64,000 nt of DNA from Ruminococcus sp. GTDB taxonomy: Bacteria; Bacillota; Clostridia; Oscillospirales; Ruminococcaceae. This document shows positions 58,568 through 64,000 of this stretch, piece by piece. The stretch is from assembly GCA_015066705.1 (NCBI GenBank), contig SVNV01000001.1, positions 1-64,000 of the forward strand, given 5' to 3'. The notes under the pieces are model-generated. The model saw only the letters and a list, made by a program, of their open reading frames with translations, was not told the DNA's origin and did no database searches. Made by a program: the position numbers and the translations under genes. Positions within the stretch are counted from its first letter, which is position 1, and every line of letters starts with the position of its first letter.

Positions 58568-60463
58568 CTATTTTGTCAGCTTTTCAAGATAGGAAACAGT
58601 ATAATAGTAGCTTCCCACAAACAAAGCACCATTCCGGATTGCTTCTGTGATATCCTCTGTTTTTGTATATGTAAAGACACAAGCCTTTACATCGTACGCT
58701 TTCATTTTCTGTGAAATATCAGCACTGAAAGTCTTATCCGACATTGAAACAAGCTTTATTTTTTGTTTTTTGCAATACTCAAAGGTATCCTTACATTGTT
58801 TTTCAAAGTCAGTATCAGGCTTTTCATCAGGCAGGTAGTAAATAATCTCAAACGGCAGATTTTTCTCATTAAATGCCGTAACATCTTTTTTACGCTGGAG
58901 TCTGATATAGAATTTCACATTTTCAAAGCTCTTATTCTCAAAAGCCTTATGAAGCTCGCAAAGCATTTTATCGTATGTAGCCTCGTCAGGTCTGCCTACG
59001 TCAAGGATGACTTTTATTTTAGGCTTGACGCTTTCAAGTCTTTTAAGCAGGCTCTCAAAATCAACCGTTTTATAGTGAGCATAATACTTCTGATTCAGAA
59101 AATCATCTCTCGAAAGTGGCTGTTGTGTAGCTTGCTCACTGTAAGGAAGTCCCATCGTTTTAAAAGTATCCTTATGCCAGCGGTTTACAAGCACAAGCTT
59201 ATTATCAGCTGAAAGTCTCAGGTCTGTCTCGAAATTTCTGAACCCTTCCGAAAGCGACTTTTCAAAAGCCTCAAGAGAATTTGTATTCTTATACTTAAAC
59301 TCCATTCCGCCGAGGGCTGTCGCAAGCATATGCTTTTTATAGTCAAGTGAAAGCTTTTCTCTTTCCACTAGATTACAGTATTTTTTCAGAAATCTTCTTA
59401 TTTCCTTAAAAGCGGAGTTTTTATTACGCTCTGAAATCCTCTTATTCTTTTCGCTCATAGCCTGAGCGAGGATATCGACCACATTACGGGCTTCAATATT
59501 TTCAGGAGAAACAAATCTTTCAGGATGGCCGATTTTTTCTCCCCACATTTTAATTTTATCATTCCACACAAGTCCCACGCCTGGAATTCCTTTTGAAAAA
59601 GCTATAATATTAGCGTGCATTCTTGTGGCAATTATTCCGTCAAATTCACAGATATTCTCAACAAGGTGGTGGGTTTCGGCAGGCTGGGTTATAATCTCCC
59701 CATATCCGATATGCGAAAGAACTTCTTTTGCAAAAGCCTCATCTCTATCAAGACCGTTAGTGAAAATTTTCCACTTAAAGCCTCGGTTTTCAAGCTCTTT
59801 TGCGGTGTCCTTCCAGAAATCAAGAAGGAATTCCCTATCAATTTTTTCGATTCCGTGGTCTGTAAAAATACCTTCTCTGGCAATTCCAAGACCGATTACG
59901 TCTGAGTTTTCCTTGTGATTGATTTCGGGGTAAGTTTTATTGCACCACACCGCCGGGTCAAAAACCTCTTTAATTCTGATATTCTTATTTGTTACATAAT
60001 TATCCTTAAGTGTTTTTAAGTCATCACGGGTTGTAATTCCCTTTACGCAAGAAAGATTCAGAGCTTCCTTGAGAAGCTGACAGCGTTCGTCTTTCTCGTC
60101 ATAGCCCTCTACACCAACTGAATTAAGAAACACAGGAACTCCGTATTTTTCACATTCTGAAATGATTTCCGACACAAGCTCGTAGAAATTTTCCGCTTTG
60201 AACTTTACAAGTCCGCCCCCTGCAAACACCACAGCATCGGCATATTTTACCTGAAAAACATCACGGTTTTTAATATTATATCTGAAAATTTTGCAGGAAA
60301 ACCTGTTTTTTCTCAGAGCTTCTGCAAGCATTTTATAAGTATTATCGGCAATAACCATATCTCCGAGATTTCTGTTTGCAAGCTGAACAAGGAGAATATT
60401 GCCTTTTTTCTTATAAGGGAAAAGCTTAGCGTACGCTTTTTTCAGTAGTGTGTAGGCTGTCAT
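58568..60463 (-). CDS. Polysaccharide pyruvyltransferase fused to a GDPD-like domain
   Basis: A 631-residue two-domain protein. Residues about 20-350 match the pyruvyltransferase (CsaB-like) family: NILLVQLANRNLGDMVIADNTY, VVFAGGGLVKF and FDGIIATRMHANIIAFSKGIPGVGLVW. Residues about 380-631 resemble glycerophosphodiester phosphodiesterase: ATALGGMEFKYKNTNSLEAFEKSLSEGFRNFETDLRLSADNKLVLVNRW. The metal Glu/Asp (FETDL) is kept, but the first catalytic His (normally HxGG/HRG) is Leu and the second (HD) is NR, so the second domain is probably not catalytic. No signal peptide. A cell-surface glycan role is inferred for the first domain. Confidence 0.8.
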   Translation of the reverse strand: MTAYTLLKKAYAKLFPYKKKGNILLVQLANRNLGDMVIADNTYKMLAEALRKNRFSCKIFRYNIKNRDVFQVKYADAVVFAGGGLVKFKAENFYELVSEIISECEKYGVPVFLNSVGVEGYDEKDERCQLLKEALNLSCVKGITTRDDLKTLKDNYVTNKNIRIKEVFDPAVWCNKTYPEINHKENSDVIGLGIAREGIFTDHGIEKIDREFLLDFWKDTAKELENRGFKWKIFTNGLDRDEAFAKEVLSHIGYGEIITQPAETHHLVENICEFDGIIATRMHANIIAFSKGIPGVGLVWNDKIKMWGEKIGHPERFVSPENIEARNVVDILAQAMSEKNKRISERNKNSAFKEIRRFLKKYCNLVEREKLSLDYKKHMLATALGGMEFKYKNTNSLEAFEKSLSEGFRNFETDLRLSADNKLVLVNRWHKDTFKTMGLPYSEQATQQPLSRDDFLNQKYYAHYKTVDFESLLKRLESVKPKIKVILDVGRPDEATYDKMLCELHKAFENKSFENVKFYIRLQRKKDVTAFNEKNLPFEIIYYLPDEKPDTDFEKQCKDTFEYCKKQKIKLVSMSDKTFSADISQKMKAYDVKACVFTYTKTEDITEAIRNGALFVGSYYYTVSYLEKLTK

Positions 60464-60493
60464 ATGGCACGTCCTTTAATAAAATATAGTTTA

Positions 60494-60521
60494 ATTATAC
60501 CACATTTTGACAATTTTTCAA
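60494..60521 (-). promoter_or_regulatory. Promoter of the pyruvyltransferase-fusion gene
   Basis: TTGAAA (60521-60516), 16 nt and TATAAT (60499-60494) on the minus strand; AAAGGA precedes the ATG at 60463. Confidence 0.6.
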
Positions 60522-60540
60522 TATCAATAACAAACAAAAA

Positions 60541-60564
60541 GAACGCCACTTATTTGTGACGTTC
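60541..60564 (-). terminator. Terminator of the XRE regulator gene
   Basis: GAACG-x-CAC stem with one C-A mismatch and minus-strand T5 tract. Confidence 0.75.
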
Positions 60565-60615
60565 AAAAAGTCAGGTATTCTTTTTAAACAGGTAAGGTAC
60601 AACTAACTCAATAAA

Positions 60616-60828
60616 TTATTGCTTAGAATCTTCCTGCTTAATACTGCTAAGTATCTCCTCCGGTGAAACCCCATACAATTTTGCAAGAGCTAACAGATTT
60701 GAAGTACTCGGGTCAGATTTTCCACTTTCCCATTTTGAAACAGCTTGTCTGCTTACGCCAAGGCTTTCTGCAACAAACTCCTGTGTCATCTGGCAACGGG
60801 CTCTGTACTCTTTTAATGACTCACCCAA
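60616..60828 (-). CDS. XRE-family HTH regulator
   Basis: The 70-residue protein is a single Cro/CI helix-turn-helix: SLKEYRARCQMTQEFVAESLGVSRQAVSKWESGKSDPSTSNLLALAKLYGV. The start is uncertain: TTG 60828 has no good ribosome-binding site, and the frame remains open for 18 codons upstream; ATA 60840 would give MKESLGES, the usual family start. It is directly downstream of the 42-residue membrane gene and may repress that promoter. Confidence 0.85.
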   Translation of the reverse strand: MGESLKEYRARCQMTQEFVAESLGVSRQAVSKWESGKSDPSTSNLLALAKLYGVSPEEILSSIKQEDSKQ

Positions 60829-60871
60829 TGATTCTTTTATGATTGATTTTTCTTTTCTTGTTTCACCTGAA

Positions 60872-61000
60872 TTAATATACTTTTTTTAATGCTTTAATAA
60901 TTAGTATTGTTATATACCACCCAAGAATTGATAAAGCAACAAAAATAGCAATTCCTATCAGTGAAAGTAATATCCTTAGAATTAATAAATCAATTCTCAT
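60872..61000 (-). CDS. 42-residue single-helix membrane protein
   Basis: A small ORF with GAGGTG 7 nt before the ATG. The protein is MRIDLLILRILL, then a hydrophobic helix through SLIGIAIFVALSILGWYITILII, ending KALKKVY. It is preceded by a promoter and repeats and followed within 45-60 nt by the XRE gene, so the two make a unit. Such pairs recall small membrane partner/regulator modules, but no function can be given. Confidence 0.6.
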   Translation of the reverse strand: MRIDLLILRILLSLIGIAIFVALSILGWYITILIIKALKKVY

Positions 61001-61025
61001 AATTACACCTCGTAAAAACATTATT

Positions 61026-61102
61026 TTGCAACTAGTTAGCAATCATATTTTAATGCAAAAATGCGAGTTGCTTCAACCAACTATCACGCAACTTTTGGTT
61101 GC
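61026..61102 (-). promoter_or_regulatory. Promoter and inverted repeats of the XRE unit
   Basis: TTGAAG (61076-61071), 18 nt and TAAAAT (61052-61047) on the minus strand. Three dyads with GTTGC/GCAAC halves surround it: 61088-61102 (GCAAC-5 nt-GTTGC), 61066-61082 (AGTTG-7 nt-CAACT, covering the -35) and 61026-61042 (around AACTAGTT). They are candidate autoregulatory operators. Confidence 0.55.
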
Positions 61103-61123
61103 ATGTAGGCGAAATCAAGGAAT

Positions 61124-62266
61124 TTATTGCTTTTTTAGCAGAACAACCGTCTCAATATGTCTCGTATGCGGGAACATATCGACGGGTTGGATTTTCTTAG
61201 CTTCATAACCCAGTTTTTTAAGAATTTTCAAATCTCTTTCCAGACTTTCAATTCCACAGGAAATATAAACCACTCTGTCAGGTGACATTTTTGCCATACT
61301 TTCGAGAAAACGCTTATCGCTTCCTGTTCTTGGTGGGTCAGTAAACACAACATCGCATTTTTCGCCTGATTCTGCAAGGTGTTCCATAAACTTTCCTGAG
61401 TCACCCTCTGTAAAGGCAATGTTCTTTACACTGTTATTTTCTGCGTTTTTACGGGCATCTTCCACAGCTTTCTTATTAAGTTCAACGCCCACGACTTCAC
61501 CACAGAAATCCGATGCAATTATCCCGATTGTACCTGTTCCGCAGTAGCAGTCAAGCACTCTGTCGGTCTTTTTTAGCTCTGCAAATTCCACAGCGGTTTT
61601 ATAAAGCACCTCAGTCTGTCTCGGATTTACCTGATAAAAGGACTTTGCAGAAATTCTGAACTTCTTATCGCAGAGGGTATCCTCGATATAGCCCTTTCCG
61701 AGGGCTACGATTTCCTTATCTCCCATTGTGAGAGGCATAGGGTTATTGCAAACATTAAGTACAACGGTTGTCACATACGGGTGAGCCTTTTTAAGAGCAT
61801 TCACGAAATTTTTCTTTGACGGAAACTCGTTTTTACTTATAACGATACAAACAAGATATTCTCCGCTGTTAAATCCTTTTCTTATCATAACGTGTCTGAC
61901 AAGTCCCCTGTCGGTGTGTGGGTTATATGGAAAAATCTTAAATGAACGCATTAAAATTCTGATTGTGGAGATGATTTTATCCGCCTGAACATCTTCAAGC
62001 ATACAGCTTTCGCAAGGAATAATTTTTTCGCTATTTGACTGATAGATTCCTGAAATAATCTGACGGTTTGTATTGGTATAAAATCCGTGCTGAACCTTAT
62101 TTCTATAATTATAGGGGTTTTTCATTCCTATAATTTTTTCTACCTCACAGAATTTAGAAAGCATTCTCTCAGCTTTATTCTGTTTCCACAAAAGCTGTTC
62201 AGGGTAGCTCATTTCAAGCTGGCAACCACCACAGCGTTTAAAAAGTCTGCATTTATTTTCTGCCAT
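61124..62266 (-). CDS. rlmD: 23S rRNA (uracil-C5)-methyltransferase, RlmD/RlmCD type
   Basis: SAM-dependent methyltransferase with an iron-sulfur site, about 380 residues. N-terminal Cys set CRLFKRCGGCQLEM and CESCMLEDV; SAM motif DRVLDCYCGTGTIGI near residue 245; TDPPRTG and the catalytic Cys in YISCGIESLERDL. No TRAM domain precedes it. The start is uncertain: ATG 62266 has only a weak GAAG, and GTG 62278 has AGGA very close. It is 23-35 nt from the MTase-end repeat upstream. Confidence 0.93.
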   Translation of the reverse strand: MAENKCRLFKRCGGCQLEMSYPEQLLWKQNKAERMLSKFCEVEKIIGMKNPYNYRNKVQHGFYTNTNRQIISGIYQSNSEKIIPCESCMLEDVQADKIISTIRILMRSFKIFPYNPHTDRGLVRHVMIRKGFNSGEYLVCIVISKNEFPSKKNFVNALKKAHPYVTTVVLNVCNNPMPLTMGDKEIVALGKGYIEDTLCDKKFRISAKSFYQVNPRQTEVLYKTAVEFAELKKTDRVLDCYCGTGTIGIIASDFCGEVVGVELNKKAVEDARKNAENNSVKNIAFTEGDSGKFMEHLAESGEKCDVVFTDPPRTGSDKRFLESMAKMSPDRVVYISCGIESLERDLKILKKLGYEAKKIQPVDMFPHTRHIETVVLLKKQ

Positions 62267-62302
62267 AATTTTCTTCACGCATCCTACTTATTTATCCAAA
62301 CA

Positions 62303-62386
62303 CTATTTAAAATACATATAAAGATTACACTTTATCATTCCGTTATAAAGCTTACGCTTTTTGTCGGCTTTCTTTCCGAAAAACTT
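62303..62386 (-). pseudogene. Second, detached copy of a methyltransferase C-terminus
   Basis: About 27 codons closely match the last codons of the upstream THUMP methyltransferase: FFGKKADKKRKLYNGMIKCN, then LYMYF-Lys-stop instead of LYMYF-Arg-stop. Differences from the intact end are mostly synonymous (TGT/TGC, TAT/TAC, TTT/TTC). There is no start codon. The copy is displaced by 199 nt. Confidence 0.7.
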
Positions 62387-62581
62387 AATGAGAGGGAGAC
62401 CCTTTTAAAAAAGTTCAAGTCCCAATAAAGATGTTTATGGTTCTCCCCCTCATGGCTCCCCCTCTCCTTATTAAAAGACAGCAAAAGCCACAAGGTATTC
62501 TTTATCTGAAGTACATATAAAGATTGCACTTTATCATTCCGTTATAAAGCTTACGCTTTTTGTCGGCTTTCTTTCCGAAGA
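62313..62581. repeat. Direct repeat of a gene 3' end (two copies, 199-nt offset)
   Basis: About 69 nt from 62313 are repeated from 62512 with one internal mismatch (62327/62526) and divergence at the ends. The second copy is the true end of the methyltransferase gene. About 130 nt of unrelated sequence separate them. Confidence 0.75.
62385..62475. mobile_element. GC-rich inverted-repeat insert, MITE-like
   Basis: A 91-nt stretch with imperfect inverted ends: left TTAATGAGAGGGAGACC and, on the other strand, right TTAATAAGGAGAGGGGGAG. CTCCCCCT occurs twice near the right end. It lies between the two copies of the methyltransferase 3' end and has no ORF. The mobile nature is inferred. Confidence 0.35.
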
Positions 62582-63614
62582 ATTGTTCAAAATCCTCGTG
62601 TGGTGAAATAATATACGCTGGGCTTTCTCTGTCGGGGCAGAGCTTTTCTCCGAGCACACCATAGAGCTTTTCAGCCTCTTTGACTTCAAGCATTCTTTCG
62701 CCGTAAGGTGGGTTACAAAGTGCGATAGTCCCCTTTTCACGTTTGAGTTTTCTCACATCACGCATATCAACTTCAATCTTTGAGCCGACACCTGCTTTTT
62801 TGGCATTCGCCTCGCTGAGTGCCACAGCAGCGCCGTCAATATCATAGCCGAACGCCTTAAAGCTTCCCTGTTTATTTATCTGTGAAAGTGCGTAATCACG
62901 CTGATTTTTCCACACTTCAGGTGAAATGGCACCCCAGCTTTCAGCCAGAAATTTTCTTCTGAGACCCGGTGCGATATTCAGTGCTTTATAAGCCGACTCG
63001 ATAAGAAAAGTTCCCGAACCGCACATAGGGTCAACAACAACACTATCCTCACGGATTCTTGCAAGGTCAACAATTCCTGCCGCAAGGGTTTCTTTAATAG
63101 GTGCGTCATTGGAATTTCTACGATAGCCTCTCTTATGAAGTCCGATACCTGTTGTATCAAGATAAATTGTAGCAATATCCTTCAGAATAGTAAACTGAAG
63201 CTGATATGTAGCTCCTGTTTCATCAAACCAGCTTGTATTATATTTAGCTTTAAGTCTTTCAACGCAGGCTTTTTTAATTATTTTCTGACAGTCAGGCACG
63301 CTATGAAGCTGTGAATTAAGGCTATGTCCCTTTACAGGAAAAGCATCATTCTTCCCCACAAAATCTTCAAGAGGAATTTTCTTTACGCCCTGAAAAAGCT
63401 CCTCAAAGGTTGTAGCCTTAAAAGATGCAAGCTCAACAAGCACTCTTTCTGCGGTTGCAAGGCAGATATTAGCTCTTGCGAGGATATTTTCATCACCTTC
63501 AAAGGTAACCTTTCCGTCGGTAACATTTATATTTTCTCCGCCGATTTTTTTAATTTCAAAATTAAGTACACTTTCAAGCCCGAAATGGCACGGGCAGGAC
63601 AATTTAAGTTTCAT
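62502..63614 (-). CDS. THUMP-domain rRNA guanine-N2-methyltransferase (RlmL-like)
   Basis: The 370-residue SAM enzyme is of the RlmL/RlmG-like COG0116 family. N-terminal ferredoxin-like plus THUMP region (CPCHFGLESVLNFEIKKIGG; LQFTILKDIATIYLDTTGIGLHKRGYR), then SAM motif VVVDPMCGSGTFLIES near residue 195, FGYDIDGAA and catalytic LCNPPYGERM near residue 300. ATG 63614 has AAAGGA 8 nt upstream. It is upstream of, and near, rlmD. Its last codons are duplicated downstream. Confidence 0.93.
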   Translation of the reverse strand: MKLKLSCPCHFGLESVLNFEIKKIGGENINVTDGKVTFEGDENILARANICLATAERVLVELASFKATTFEELFQGVKKIPLEDFVGKNDAFPVKGHSLNSQLHSVPDCQKIIKKACVERLKAKYNTSWFDETGATYQLQFTILKDIATIYLDTTGIGLHKRGYRRNSNDAPIKETLAAGIVDLARIREDSVVVDPMCGSGTFLIESAYKALNIAPGLRRKFLAESWGAISPEVWKNQRDYALSQINKQGSFKAFGYDIDGAAVALSEANAKKAGVGSKIEVDMRDVRKLKREKGTIALCNPPYGERMLEVKEAEKLYGVLGEKLCPDRESPAYIISPHEDFEQFFGKKADKKRKLYNGMIKCNLYMYFR

Positions 63615-63648
63615 CAACGCAGTCCTTTCATTTTTATTTTTACACAAA

Positions 63649-63674
63649 TAAGAGGCCGGACAAACGACCTCTTA
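63649..63674 (-). terminator. Terminator of the PBP gene
   Basis: TAAGAGG-x-CG stem of ten positions with one mismatch and a GACAAA loop. The following T tract is weak on the minus strand. Confidence 0.55.
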
Positions 63675-63690
63675 CAAGTTATTTTAAGTT

Positions 63691-64000
63691 TTAATTCTTT
63701 GGCTTTTCCGTCTTATGGCCCTTACAAGTCTGAGGAATACACGATACCTTATAATATCCCACGCTTGTTTTGGTACAGGTTGACGATGCAATATTACCTG
63801 TCTGTGAGCAGAAGGTCTTCTTAACGACTGTATCAGGCGATTCAAACTCTTTAGTATCCGTTGAATTCGCAATTTCGCCAAAGACATTCTTCCAGATTTT
63901 CGCAATATTCTGATACTGGTTTGTAGGAATCTTCTTTACGTTTTCATAACCAATCCACACACCGCTTACATAGTCAGGTGTACAGCTTACAAAAGTGAGG
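63691..64000 (-). CDS. C-terminal end of a class A penicillin-binding protein (partial)
   Basis: Only the last 102 codons are in the window; the gene enters from the right edge. LTFVSCTPDYVSGVWIGYE matches the end of the transpeptidase domain of PBP1-type proteins (the F-x-G-x-TPDY-x-x-GVW-x-GYD block). AKIWKNVFGEI follows, then a Cys-, Thr- and Lys-rich tail with four or five Cys (TFCSQTGN, STCTKTS, VSCIPQTCKGH). The enzyme would polymerise and cross-link peptidoglycan outside the membrane. Confidence 0.85.
   Translation of the reverse strand, partial: LTFVSCTPDYVSGVWIGYENVKKIPTNQYQNIAKIWKNVFGEIANSTDTKEFESPDTVVKKTFCSQTGNIASSTCTKTSVGYYKVSCIPQTCKGHKTEKPKN

Overview
The window looks like chromosome of a low-GC Gram-positive anaerobe, most likely a gut or rumen clostridium of the Ruminococcaceae/Oscillospiraceae type. 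This is inferred from gene content: pyruvate phosphate dikinase, indolepyruvate:ferredoxin oxidoreductase with a clostridial ferredoxin, Mini-III, an L27 with a cleavable N-terminus beside its protease Prp, a CwlD-type amidase, and a glmU-pth-mfd block. Nearly every base is in housekeeping genes. I see no prophage, complete transposon, CRISPR array, rRNA or tRNA. Most promoters that I can read have near-consensus -35/-10 boxes 17 nt apart, and most operons end in clear intrinsic terminators.

Layout. 1-303: start of an unknown leftward gene and the ppdK terminator. 304-9423: ppdK, then glmU, a small zinc-ribbon membrane protein, pth and mfd. 9467-15729: mostly leftward metabolic and accessory genes (oxidoreductase, HAD phosphatase, YitT protein, C_GCAxxG_C_C protein, sialate O-acetylesterase, ABC-F ATPase). 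15885-21352: tspO, then a leftward arylpyruvate/arylacetate cluster (iorA, iorB, HD protein, paaK, ACT protein, ferredoxin). 21554-24779: galK, an unknown gene, tcdA and trmB. 24864-27454: EF-G-like GTPase and a small unknown gene. 27477-35695: one leftward operon with nicotinate phosphoribosyltransferase, two halves of a transcobalamin-like protein, a complete ECF importer, a MATE exporter and a monooxygenase-fold protein. 35799-42103: rplU-prp-rpmA-obg and pcrA-radA. 42283-46207: AI-2E family permease, a membrane protein and hpt with a purine permease. 46383-51558: glycolytic genes pgk, tpiA and gpmI, with two membrane paralogs inserted between pgk and tpiA. 51707-58495: degV, trmL, cwlD, a FabG-like reductase, an NlpC/P60 hydrolase, yebC and Mini-III. 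58568-64000: a pyruvyltransferase/GDPD-like fusion, an XRE regulator with a 42-residue membrane protein, two rRNA methyltransferases and the end of a class A PBP.

How the genes work together. ppdK, pgk, tpiA and gpmI carry central glycolysis, with a PPi-linked pyruvate/PEP step. IorAB, PaaK and ferredoxin link arylpyruvates, aryl-CoAs and arylacetates. hpt and the AzgA-type permease form a purine salvage pair. The large ECF operon is the best candidate for an incompletely described system: by family resemblance its two surface proteins correspond to the alpha-barrel and beta domains of the animal B12 carriers, placed beside S, A-A' and T components.

Strongest observations: the split transcobalamin-like ECF operon; a 23-nt element repeated exactly, at the same distance from the -10 box, in front of ppdK and an AI-2E family permease; three genes whose Shine-Dalgarno sequence points at ATC or ACG rather than ATG; a pyruvyltransferase fused to a GDPD-like domain that has lost its histidines; a promoter, perfect 14-bp palindrome and terminator with no gene between; and a duplicated 3' end of a methyltransferase gene beside a GC-rich inverted-repeat insert. 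Everything was read by eye. Family calls rest on motif recognition, and no database search was run.
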